NCBI RefSeq assembly: GCF_947495285.1
Contig: NZ_CANLXZ010000010.1
Span: forward strand, 37,035 to 101,034
DNA from: an uncultured Nonlabens sp.
Lineage (GTDB): Bacteria > Bacteroidota > Bacteroidia > Flavobacteriales > Flavobacteriaceae
DNA length: 64,000 nucleotides
Reading direction: 5' to 3'
Shown: positions 35,731-44,641 of the stretch, one piece after another
Layout of the letters: the number at the start of each line of letters is the position of its first letter
Position numbering within the stretch: position 1 is the stretch's first letter
The notes under the pieces: generated by a model
Seen by the model: the letters and a program-made list of their open reading frames with translations, nothing else
The model's database searches: none
What the model was told of the DNA's origin: nothing
Position numbers and translations under genes: made by a program

Positions 35731-38700
35731 TTGAGAATAGAAAAGTTACACATATTTGAGACCAATACGGATGCAACTGCATCATTGAGAGGATATAATT
35801 ATCAAATATTAAAAACAGTAGAAAGTTGGGTAGAGAATTTTCTACTAAAAAAAGATGATGAGATTTATTGCGATTTTGAAGAAGATATTTTTGAAAAAGA
35901 TACTATCGCTAAAGAAGCTAAATTTCGCCAGATCAAGCTTTACTCAAAAAATTTTTCATTCTCCAGTGAAGAAGTAAATAAGTGTATCGCTCACTTTTTT
36001 ATGCTTCACGCTAAAACTGATTATCAAGATTATGATAAATCCTTTGTGTTTGAAGCGAATACAAATGTGGCTCAAAAAAAAGGCGATAATGATGCAGAGC
36101 TTTTAAGAGAATGGTATGAGCATCAAGATAGTTTCTCTGAAGAGTTACAAAATAGATGTGCCGCAAAAGTGAAAAGTATAGTTTCAGACTATATTACAAA
36201 GCGGACTAAGGCTCTGGAAGATAAAGTAGAAGACTCAGTTTTAGAAGAAGCTACCGAAATATTTGATGCCTTAACGGAAAACGATTGGGTGAATTTCACA
36301 AAGCTTATTAAATGGGATTTTAAGAACATAGATCCTGAAAGCGAATTTATCAATACAAAAAGTAATATTGAAACATTACTACTACAATTGCCATTTCAAA
36401 TAGATAAGTCAAACGTTACTGCTGCTTTTGGATTACTTATCGCTAAGGCTTGGGATAAAGCCTCAGAGACTAATCCAGTGAATAAAAAACTAACCTCAGA
36501 AAGTCTGACTGAACTGCTTGTGAAAATCGCAGAAGAAGATTTTAAATGGTATTGGGAATGCTACTATAAATGGAAGGATGCTGTCAAAATTGATTCTTTA
36601 GTTACTGGCGAGTTCTTTGAAATTATTGATGCCATACGATTTTGTAGACATAATCCTGTACTCTTAAATCATTCTAATGAATGGGCCAGACTACTCACTC
36701 AATATATTGAGCTTCCCAACATCGATGATCAATTGAAAAGAAATGCAGTATATGAATTATTATGGCTCAATCTAAAGCCTATAGATTACAATACTATTCC
36801 AGAAGGTAGCGTCAAAGGAATGAATGATTACTTCGATTTTTACTTTCAAGATTTTGAAATTTTTCAGTCCTCTCAAGAGATAGAAGATGCTCAAAGCCTT
36901 ATAAATATTGCTTTTGCAGCCACAGCCTTCGATAAATCGGACTTGACTATGGAAGTTGTAAAACAATGGTTTGATGACATCGAGAAGATCATTTTAAAAC
37001 GTCTGGACGAAGCCCAAGACCCAAACCAATTATGTCATCTTTTAGAAAATTTAGCAACGCACTACCTGTTTCTTGAAGCCGGTAATCTTGTGGAAAATGA
37101 ACTATCAATACTTACAAAACCTCTTTATAAAATATTGTCTCATATCGATGATGCCCAACTCTACAATATCACTTCTTTAAACAATCGCCTCAACACCTAC
37201 ATTAAATTGTTAATTCAGAATGAAAGTGAAAAAAACGAGGGGATAATTGAGGCATTAGAACATTTTATAGAGAAAATAGAGCCTATAGTATCGCAACGTT
37301 ATGGTGCGTATGGTTCTGCAAAAGTTGAAATCCAGAAAGGTATAGAATACCTTAAAAGTACAAATCCTAATTTTTCTTTAAAGGCATTGAATTCGTTTCA
37401 TAAAGCCAAATCACTTTGGTATCTTGAAGAGAGTTTTGAAGGTTACGTACTTGCACTTATTAATATTGCTCAACTTTACGCTTCCATAGGACTAAATATG
37501 GCAGCAAAATACTATGCCATTAGCGCATTATGGGCAAGTGCTCATAAAGGCGATAGTAAAATGCTAAAACGTATAGCAGATTCACTATCCATAGTCTTTC
37601 ATTCAGACTTCAAACAAGGCTCTTGGATGAGTGCAATACTATCTTTTGCAGATTACTTAAATGCCAGAAATGAGTTTAGAGCATCAGAATTAGATGCTGA
37701 AATTGATATAATGCCATTTAAGGCTATGCAAGATTTAGCATTTATATTTTATGTAGTGCCAAAAATTGAACCAAATCTCGATGTGCTAATAACGTATCAT
37801 AAAGGATTGACGAGTAAAATTGCAGAAGGCTTTGTACCTGAAGTATTAACCCAACTTGAAACCTTACTTCCAGACAATGATGCTATTAATAATAGTTTAG
37901 TTAATAAATTGACGGATAGTCCAATTAACGATGTCGGATCTATTCGTAATATCTGTTTTAATGCTTTGGGTATTCGATGGGAAATACAATTCTCAAATAC
38001 ATTTGAGATGAACGCGGTTTCAGAGGAATTCTGTGGAGTAATGCAAATTGTACTGGCAGAAGTGGCGCTTTCAAAAACTGATTTTCATTTAATACGAGGT
38101 GGAGTTTCTATAAATCTGGAAATGAGTGATGTTTTTAAAGCCCCAAAGCTACAACCCTCTAATGAAAAGATTGAATGGACGGTTTACGTGAAAGAGCTGG
38201 ATACTACTGAAAAAGCTGAAATAGTAATGAATACCTCTTTCTGTGTAACAGCTATGAGAACTATTTTGAGTAATCTCAGTCTTTTGGAATATGAAGAGTA
38301 TAGTACTGCATTCATTCAATTATTTGAAAAAACAGATCTATCAGGAAAAACACTTCAGGTAGGTCTTTATCAGAGAATGTATAGATCAATATTGCCAAGG
38401 GCTAAGTTTGATAGTTTGCAAAGAGAGCATTTTGATTCTGTGTCTCTGGATAATGTTGACCTACCAGCAACTAACCAATTTATGAAATGGGATGATTCAA
38501 TTAGTGCTAAATATGACAAAGCCTTATTTACATCGCAGATAGATTTACGATTTAAGCGATTACATAAAAACAGTCATATTACAATCTCAAAGTTGCTTAA
38601 AAATGATGTCTTTATTAAGCTTGTGAAGGATTTGAGAATTCAAGGTTGGCAAGACTGGCATATTTTCTTGAGTATCAATAATTTTATATTAGACTATAAA

Positions 38701-39012
38701 TCGAACAAAAAATTAGAAGATTACACATTTAAATCAGAAGAAGAATATCGTAGTAAAAAACAAGAAATATTTAATGAGATACGAGAGCAAGATGAAAATG
38801 ATTTTTATATTGAGTTTCCTATTGAAGCATTCACTTCCGATGAGTTTGCTTTTCAAATGAAGCATACTATTCCAATAATATTAGAGTCTTTCGGATTGGT
38901 AATTCCTTCTAAATACCCAAATTTTGAAGCAATCAAAGAATTTCTTGATATTAGGTTTAATATGGCAGAAGATGGTTCTGGCGGAAATAGCCCTTTTGAG
39001 AATATTGAATAA
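35731..39012 (+). CDS. Cap4/DUF4297-like nuclease with long helical C-terminus
   Basis: The first 130 residues of this 1093-residue protein match the dsDNA-nuclease domain seen in Cap4 and DUF4297 proteins: GYNYQILKTVESWVE (21-35), an acidic strand CDFEEDIF (47-54) and the QIK motif (67-69) that together make a PD-(D/E)xK-type active site. The remaining about 950 residues are helical and repeat-like, possibly TPR-like (segments near 560-660), and contain no Walker motif that I can find. It starts with TTG. It is the only plus-strand gene in the backbone and ends one base before the stop of the convergent AAA+ gene, so it looks like inserted cargo. A single-gene nuclease-type defence is the best guess. 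Confidence 0.75.
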   Translation: MRIEKLHIFETNTDATASLRGYNYQILKTVESWVENFLLKKDDEIYCDFEEDIFEKDTIAKEAKFRQIKLYSKNFSFSSEEVNKCIAHFFMLHAKTDYQDYDKSFVFEANTNVAQKKGDNDAELLREWYEHQDSFSEELQNRCAAKVKSIVSDYITKRTKALEDKVEDSVLEEATEIFDALTENDWVNFTKLIKWDFKNIDPESEFINTKSNIETLLLQLPFQIDKSNVTAAFGLLIAKAWDKASETNPVNKKLTSESLTELLVKIAEEDFKWYWECYYKWKDAVKIDSLVTGEFFEIIDAIRFCRHNPVLLNHSNEWARLLTQYIELPNIDDQLKRNAVYELLWLNLKPIDYNTIPEGSVKGMNDYFDFYFQDFEIFQSSQEIEDAQSLINIAFAATAFDKSDLTMEVVKQWFDDIEKIILKRLDEAQDPNQLCHLLENLATHYLFLEAGNLVENELSILTKPLYKILSHIDDAQLYNITSLNNRLNTYIKLLIQNESEKNEGIIEALEHFIEKIEPIVSQRYGAYGSAKVEIQKGIEYLKSTNPNFSLKALNSFHKAKSLWYLEESFEGYVLALINIAQLYASIGLNMAAKYYAISALWASAHKGDSKMLKRIADSLSIVFHSDFKQGSWMSAILSFADYLNARNEFRASELDAEIDIMPFKAMQDLAFIFYVVPKIEPNLDVLITYHKGLTSKIAEGFVPEVLTQLETLLPDNDAINNSLVNKLTDSPINDVGSIRNICFNALGIRWEIQFSNTFEMNAVSEEFCGVMQIVLAEVALSKTDFHLIRGGVSINLEMSDVFKAPKLQPSNEKIEWTVYVKELDTTEKAEIVMNTSFCVTAMRTILSNLSLLEYEEYSTAFIQLFEKTDLSGKTLQVGLYQRMYRSILPRAKFDSLQREHFDSVSLDNVDLPATNQFMKWDDSISAKYDKALFTSQIDLRFKRLHKNSHITISKLLKNDVFIKLVKDLRIQGWQDWHIFLSINNFILDYKSNKKLEDYTFKSEEEYRSKKQEIFNEIREQDENDFYIEFPIEAFTSDEFAFQMKHTIPIILESFGLVIPSKYPNFEAIKEFLDIRFNMAEDGSGGNSPFENIE

Positions 39013-39013
39013 C

Positions 39014-39964
39014 TTACCCAATCCGCCTCTTAAACTCAACAATAAAAGCCTGCTTCATCCCACTACTTTTATAAGAATTCAAGAATCCTTCAAGGTTGAT
39101 TTCAGCCTTAATGTGTTCTGCTTTTTCTTTGGTCATTGCAATGAAATAACTGTGTAAAGAGTCTTTGAGCGTTTTACCATTAGGCATCTTGCGATAGGTT
39201 TTTCCAAACTCATCTTTCATTCCTGTTTCTCGCTTCATTTCAAGCTCATAGGCACGTTCAAAGTTGAGCATTGTACGAAGTGTCATAATATCTTCTGTAT
39301 CGTCGTCTCCAGCTTCTTTTCCTTCATATTTGAGGATAGCCTTTCTAATAGTCAAACAGATATCTACAACTGCTGGATAAACAAGTTGTCGTTCCAAGGT
39401 TTCATTAAAACCAATGCGATAAATACAACCGCTAAAACGGTCAAGCAAAGACGCATCTTGTTTGTTATTCCCAACATAGTTTCCACTTGCACCTTTACCA
39501 ATAACATTCCCAGTTGCAATGCAACCAAAGTTTCTATGTTTCTTAATAGGCTCATTATTTCCATTAAAGATGATAGCATCTTCACGCGCACTTTTTGCTA
39601 AGGCATCATTTAATAATCCAGCGGTATTAGCATCAAGCTTTGGCATTTCGTCCAGGATTAAAACTTTTCCATCACGCCAAGCTTCGATAAGAGCACCTTC
39701 TTTGTAACCAGAAATAGTTTGACCACCTTTAATATCAATAGGAGAGGTCCACTGATTGCAGTTTACAATAGTGAATGGTAATTCCTGACCATCATTTTCG
39801 GCACGTCCTTTTATCGCATAAGCTATTTTCTCGCCTATCGTAGTTTTTCCTGTTCCGGCACTTCCAACTAAGTATGGATTGTTTCCAACACTCAAATCAT
39901 CCATAATTTTCATAAACTGCGGAATCTGCTGTACTTCTGGGATATCTAATTTTCTATTGTTCAT
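39014..39964 (-). CDS. MoxR/AAA_5-type ATPase
   Basis: The 316-residue AAA+ protein has Walker A GSAGTGKT (34-41), Walker B VLILDEMPKLDANTAG and a following sensor region (NFGCIATGNVIGKGA), with DRFSG as the arginine-finger region. This is the dynein-related/MoxR-like layout, whose members remodel proteins and usually act with a vWA-type partner. It shares base 39964 with the stop of the strawberry-notch helicase gene, so it is part of the same operon. Substrate unknown. Confidence 0.88.
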   Translation of the reverse strand: MNNRKLDIPEVQQIPQFMKIMDDLSVGNNPYLVGSAGTGKTTIGEKIAYAIKGRAENDGQELPFTIVNCNQWTSPIDIKGGQTISGYKEGALIEAWRDGKVLILDEMPKLDANTAGLLNDALAKSAREDAIIFNGNNEPIKKHRNFGCIATGNVIGKGASGNYVGNNKQDASLLDRFSGCIYRIGFNETLERQLVYPAVVDICLTIRKAILKYEGKEAGDDDTEDIMTLRTMLNFERAYELEMKRETGMKDEFGKTYRKMPNGKTLKDSLHSYFIAMTKEKAEHIKAEINLEGFLNSYKSSGMKQAFIVEFKRRIG

Positions 39965-42900
39965 TATGCAGTTGCTAATTGTAGTTGATTAATAAGTCTA
40001 TCGATGGCTTCTATTGGTGTTATCGTATCTTCATAAAATACTCGTCCGAGATCTTGTGCTGTATAATAACCAAAGACAAATTCAGCATTACCATCTTCGT
40101 GTAGATTATTCAACATAAAATACCCCATTGTCTCAATTGCTTCGTGTAATGGTTGATCTCTCACTTCTTCAATAACGGCATTAAAATCATCTTTAATTCC
40201 TGTCTGAAGGATAGTCGTTTTCCAATCTTGGTAAGGTTCTTCAACGTTCTTAAAAATCGGAATCAGCGAGTAATTGTATTTCTCCTTATCCGTTAATGGA
40301 CGGTTGTAAATCACGAGACCAAACTCATAATCTGCAGTCGGTTCTTCATAACTAACAAAACCGATGGTAGGATTACTTCCTTGGCCATACGCACGACCTA
40401 ACTGATATTTGAAGTTTCCTTTTTTCTGTTTGGTTTGTGCTTTCCAATCGGTTTCATTTTCAATTTCCCAATCTTCTAACTCACGCGCTTTACCCATATA
40501 CTGCACTTGAAAAGCATCCAGTCGATTTAAAAACGGTTGTAAATTTTCCAAATGTAATGCGCCAGTCATATCTCCAGCATTTTGTACAAAGTCTGGCAAT
40601 TCATCTTGCGACTGTCCAGATTCACGTCTCAATAGCGAGCGCAGCTTTTCATCAATGACCGCTGGATAGAGATCTCGCTTATCAAGATAGACTTGGAAGT
40701 AATTATCACTTATTCGCTTTGCGCGAAAACTCAATTTATGATCTGCAAAGAAGTCGTCTAAATCTAATTTACTAATAATTGGATAGGCTTCAGAAACAGG
40801 TAGCAATGCCGAATCTGCTTCGCCTTCTTTACCAAAGTCGCGATGTAATAAGATTCCGTTTTTAATAGTTCCTTCTTTGGTGTTGTACTTGATCAACTTG
40901 TTTTGAGTACCAATCTGACCTGAAGCACCTACGATGTTTTCGGTCAAAATATGACGTCGTTCTCTTTTGGAAGATGCTTTTTTAATGAGTTCGTTCCATT
41001 CCAGATTCACCATTTGCACATCGGCATCGGTAATGCCACGACTCTCTGTAAACACTTGGCTAATGAAACTCTGTTCGGCAGGCTGTAAACTGTAGGTTAA
41101 AATCTTACGGGAATCCGTAACGCCAAATTTTAAACTGATATTACTTAAGGTGTATGGGTTCTTTCCAGATTTTCCAATGCTCACACCTAAGAAGATTCCC
41201 CAAGATGGTTTAATGGTCGTACCAATAAAAGGCACACGAATAACATCACCAATATTCCACATATTGATGTAGCGCAGAATGATGCCTTGAATGTTTTCTA
41301 GACCAGCGATATAAGTAGCGAGCTGCGAAGTTTTTTGATTGATAAGCGCTTCCAACTTGTTCCAGTCCGATAGAATCTTTTCGTTTTCTTCTTCAGTTTC
41401 TCCACTTCCGCGTTGTGGTAGTAGTTCACGATCTTCTTTTAGCTTTTCAATGACTTTAAAGCGCTTTGCTTTTCGGTCTTCTAACAATTTAGGATAAGCC
41501 TCATTGATTTGATCTTCTAACTTCAAACGCACTTGAACTGGCTTTTCTCCATCAAGCGCATCTTGAATGCGTTCATCAATATCCTGTTTGGTAAACGGAC
41601 GTTTCAAGTTATTCACTATGGTAATATCACGCACGGTGTCTTTACCAAATGGTGTGCGACCACCTTGACCTTTTTGGAATAAGAATCGCTTTTTTACTTC
41701 CGCATCGAGCGGTAGGAATTCGGTTTCCAAATCGTACGTGCCTTGTTGCTTTTCTAACTTGATTTGATGGTCATAACGTTCTAATAAATCATCATACAAA
41801 GCATCTTGGTCTTCCACTTTAAGTAATCCAGCTCTTCCTGTTAATTGACGGATAGCGCCTTCTTTAAAACCATTACGTTCATAAGATATGAATCCACGTT
41901 TATCTGTTTTCTTTTGATAGGTAGGATAGCCTAATTGCTCCATCATTTCCTGATTCTCATCAACCCAATTCCACGCTGCAATGTCTCCATATTTGTTTAA
42001 GAAGTCTGCGCTTTTTAAGGTATCGTCATTGGTTTTTTGAGAGCCTGTTGTATTGGCATCCAGCGATTTTAATTTGGCTTTAAGCATTGTCATCAGTCGC
42101 TTTTCCGTAGGAATGTCGCTTGTGATATAGTAGTACTCTGGCAAGTTCACTTGACCTGTACGATTGATTCGTCCACGTTTTTGAACTTCGGTATTGATGT
42201 CCAATTCAAACTGATGTACAATCATTGCTCGTTGACGTTGGTCTTTAAAATCTTTACTTGCGTGAGCAGAAGATCCCGTACTACCGCTTTGATTGATAAG
42301 CAACACATCATAATTGCCACTATTGAACAATCTAAAAGACTTTTCTGTATTACTTCGGAAAGATTCTACAACCGCTTCATCTTCTGTTAAATCAATACGT
42401 TGGTTACGACCTGTCACTTCAGCAACTTTGAAAAACATATCCGAATGACCACCTAAGTGCTTGGGTTTCTTTTCCGTTTGTAATAAATGAATCAACTCGT
42501 CAATAGGCGAAATAGAAAGTCCAGAACTTTCTAATAACATTCGTTTTTTAATATCGTTGTACTTCTCAATTCCATTTTGAGGTAATTCTTCCAACTGGAT
42601 TCGCTCTCTGGTTTTTTCACCATCAATCGCTACATAGTTGTAATTGAAAATTCCATCGAGTCCTTTGACTAAAGTCCTAACAAAGTCCAGTTGTTCTTTA
42701 GGAATCACATCGCCACTTACTAAATTCAAATCTTTCAAGAACGCACCCATTGTAGACTTAAAAGCAATCACTACTTTTTTATCTTCCTTGAGTAATTTGA
42801 TAGTATGTGCTACTACATCTTTAACCTTTAAAGCAAATAGCATCTGGTCAATAATGTTGAACACTCGAGAGAAATATGGCGATTGTTTCACACCAAGACC

Positions 42901-44223
42901 TCTTGGCTTAGAGGACATATGCTCGCCTTGCGCTTTCGCAGAAGCGTGAACATCTGCTAATAATGGCGCAACAAACTCCTGTTCAAAAGCCACGACATCA
43001 TTCATTAAACTAATAATGCGGTTAACGCTCTCACGACTTTTGCTTCTTTGTGGTTCAGCATCGAGTGTGATGTAATCCACATTGATACCTTCATTAGAAC
43101 GCTGACGTCTAATGAGCTGACCACTTTCTGAAAGATTTGACGCTACAATTTCTTGCAATGCTAATCCACCACTTGTCATTGAACGTACAAAGTTGGAATC
43201 AGTTAAACCAGTTTCAGCAATAGCGGTTTTCTTGGCATAGAAAGGCATCACCTCTGGATATTTTGCAAACGTGGCGCTTAGGAAACAACAGGCTCTAGTT
43301 TCTGGTAATACTTGACGCATCCAGGTACCGATGATGGAATCGAAACCGCCAGCCATATGCGACTCATCGAGAATGAAGATGAGCTTCTTGTATTTTTTAC
43401 TTCCATCAATTCCGTTAGTTACCATTTTTTCAATCCACATACGTTTGTATGGATGTGCCGATTGTACCTGAGAATAAGTCGCAAAAATCATATCGTAACC
43501 GAGTGGTAAATGATCTAATGTGAGTGGTATTTTAATCGTCGGTACTTTGTCTGGATCTGGCAATTTCTTGCCTATCTTTTTATGGTACTCTATAGACTCT
43601 GGACTTTCAGTAGGGAATTCAATTTCGTTTGAAATCAAGTCAGCTTGAGCAGAACTGCTCAGCGGACTAAAAATCACATTCCCGTCTGCATCTTTAATCT
43701 TTGCATTGGTATCTGTGTTCACAATAAAGGGTCTGATATTTTCAAAACCTATCGCCTTTAAATCGCGATACATATCTGTAAACAAGTCTGGCTTCTTAGT
43801 AAAAAAGACAGGAATATAATCGTTCATAACCGCGTGTCGTATCACCGCAGCAGCTTGCCGACCTTTTCCTATTCCTGTCTGATCTGCTATAATAATGCCT
43901 TGCTCATTCTCAAATTGTTTGAGATACAAACCAACCGCATCTACCTGTTCAGCACCTAAGCCATTCCACAATTGCTTAGTGGATTCGTACTTCAGCTTAT
44001 TTCGCACATAGTTGTCAATATTGCCTTTTGACTTCACAATACTGTTCAGCGACTTTTGAACCTCAAAAGCCATATTGCGCGGAATGAGCGTGTTCATTCG
44101 GTACGGTGCTTTTGATTTTGGAACGTATTCAACTAAAGCACTTTCTTGTGTGGCCAGTTTTGCAACTTCTTCTGCATCTTGTTTAAAGTCTGCCTGTTCT
44201 ATTTCTAATTCTTGATTACTCAT
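39964..44223 (-). CDS. Strawberry-notch-type SF2 helicase (DarB helicase-like)
   Basis: This 1419-residue protein has the distinctive Walker A of the strawberry-notch family, DQTGIGKGRQ (114-123), a DESH box near 284 (LIFILDESHM), and the C-terminal QKRGRINRTGQ near 687. The GKGRQ form separates it from ordinary SNF2 proteins. The phage P1 DarB antirestriction protein combines an adenine methylase with this type of helicase. Here the methylase is a separate gene two positions upstream in the same operon. About 650 C-terminal residues have no recognised domain. It overlaps the next upstream gene by 8 bases. A role in protecting or processing element DNA during transfer is inferred. Confidence 0.85.
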   Translation of the reverse strand: MSNQELEIEQADFKQDAEEVAKLATQESALVEYVPKSKAPYRMNTLIPRNMAFEVQKSLNSIVKSKGNIDNYVRNKLKYESTKQLWNGLGAEQVDAVGLYLKQFENEQGIIIADQTGIGKGRQAAAVIRHAVMNDYIPVFFTKKPDLFTDMYRDLKAIGFENIRPFIVNTDTNAKIKDADGNVIFSPLSSSAQADLISNEIEFPTESPESIEYHKKIGKKLPDPDKVPTIKIPLTLDHLPLGYDMIFATYSQVQSAHPYKRMWIEKMVTNGIDGSKKYKKLIFILDESHMAGGFDSIIGTWMRQVLPETRACCFLSATFAKYPEVMPFYAKKTAIAETGLTDSNFVRSMTSGGLALQEIVASNLSESGQLIRRQRSNEGINVDYITLDAEPQRSKSRESVNRIISLMNDVVAFEQEFVAPLLADVHASAKAQGEHMSSKPRGLGVKQSPYFSRVFNIIDQMLFALKVKDVVAHTIKLLKEDKKVVIAFKSTMGAFLKDLNLVSGDVIPKEQLDFVRTLVKGLDGIFNYNYVAIDGEKTRERIQLEELPQNGIEKYNDIKKRMLLESSGLSISPIDELIHLLQTEKKPKHLGGHSDMFFKVAEVTGRNQRIDLTEDEAVVESFRSNTEKSFRLFNSGNYDVLLINQSGSTGSSAHASKDFKDQRQRAMIVHQFELDINTEVQKRGRINRTGQVNLPEYYYITSDIPTEKRLMTMLKAKLKSLDANTTGSQKTNDDTLKSADFLNKYGDIAAWNWVDENQEMMEQLGYPTYQKKTDKRGFISYERNGFKEGAIRQLTGRAGLLKVEDQDALYDDLLERYDHQIKLEKQQGTYDLETEFLPLDAEVKKRFLFQKGQGGRTPFGKDTVRDITIVNNLKRPFTKQDIDERIQDALDGEKPVQVRLKLEDQINEAYPKLLEDRKAKRFKVIEKLKEDRELLPQRGSGETEEENEKILSDWNKLEALINQKTSQLATYIAGLENIQGIILRYINMWNIGDVIRVPFIGTTIKPSWGIFLGVSIGKSGKNPYTLSNISLKFGVTDSRKILTYSLQPAEQSFISQVFTESRGITDADVQMVNLEWNELIKKASSKRERRHILTENIVGASGQIGTQNKLIKYNTKEGTIKNGILLHRDFGKEGEADSALLPVSEAYPIISKLDLDDFFADHKLSFRAKRISDNYFQVYLDKRDLYPAVIDEKLRSLLRRESGQSQDELPDFVQNAGDMTGALHLENLQPFLNRLDAFQVQYMGKARELEDWEIENETDWKAQTKQKKGNFKYQLGRAYGQGSNPTIGFVSYEEPTADYEFGLVIYNRPLTDKEKYNYSLIPIFKNVEEPYQDWKTTILQTGIKDDFNAVIEEVRDQPLHEAIETMGYFMLNNLHEDGNAEFVFGYYTAQDLGRVFYEDTITPIEAIDRLINQLQLATA

Positions 44224-44641
44224 TCTTATGTTGGGCTAATGCCTCTAAATAGGTTCGTAATGTGATTTCTGAATACAGTTGAATCGCTTCTTCTTTGTCC
44301 ATTCCACTTCCATAAAGTAGAGAATCTTGAGGTGCGCTATCGTCCATTTTATCCCAGCTCTCTTTGAGTGTCCAGAGTGCGAGTTGCATCTTGTCCGTAT
44401 TGGCTAAGAAGTCGGCGATTTCTGCTACCGTTTTCCCTTCGGTATAGACCAACTCCAGATAATCCTCAATAAGAGCAATTGGGTTTTCACCTTTCGCGAA
44501 AGCGTGCTCCACCAGTTGATGTAGTTGAATGTAAAGCGCAGCTTCGTGATCTTCATAGCGTTCAAAAGGTTTGGTATTTGTAACCATAAAGAGCTTTGCA
44601 CTCGTGTCGTTTGTCATTAGTTGATTGTTGAAATAGATCAT
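44216..44641 (-). CDS. Hypothetical protein between methylase and helicase genes
   Basis: A 141-residue acidic helical protein. No motif recognised. It overlaps the methylase stop by 4 bases and the helicase start by 8 bases, so the three products are likely made together. A linker or adaptor between methylase and helicase is possible, given that P1 DarB has the two activities in one chain. A near-perfect palindrome copy (CCTTTCGCGAAAGC) lies at 44490-44503. Confidence 0.6.
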   Translation of the reverse strand: MIYFNNQLMTNDTSAKLFMVTNTKPFERYEDHEAALYIQLHQLVEHAFAKGENPIALIEDYLELVYTEGKTVAEIADFLANTDKMQLALWTLKESWDKMDDSAPQDSLLYGSGMDKEEAIQLYSEITLRTYLEALAQHKNE

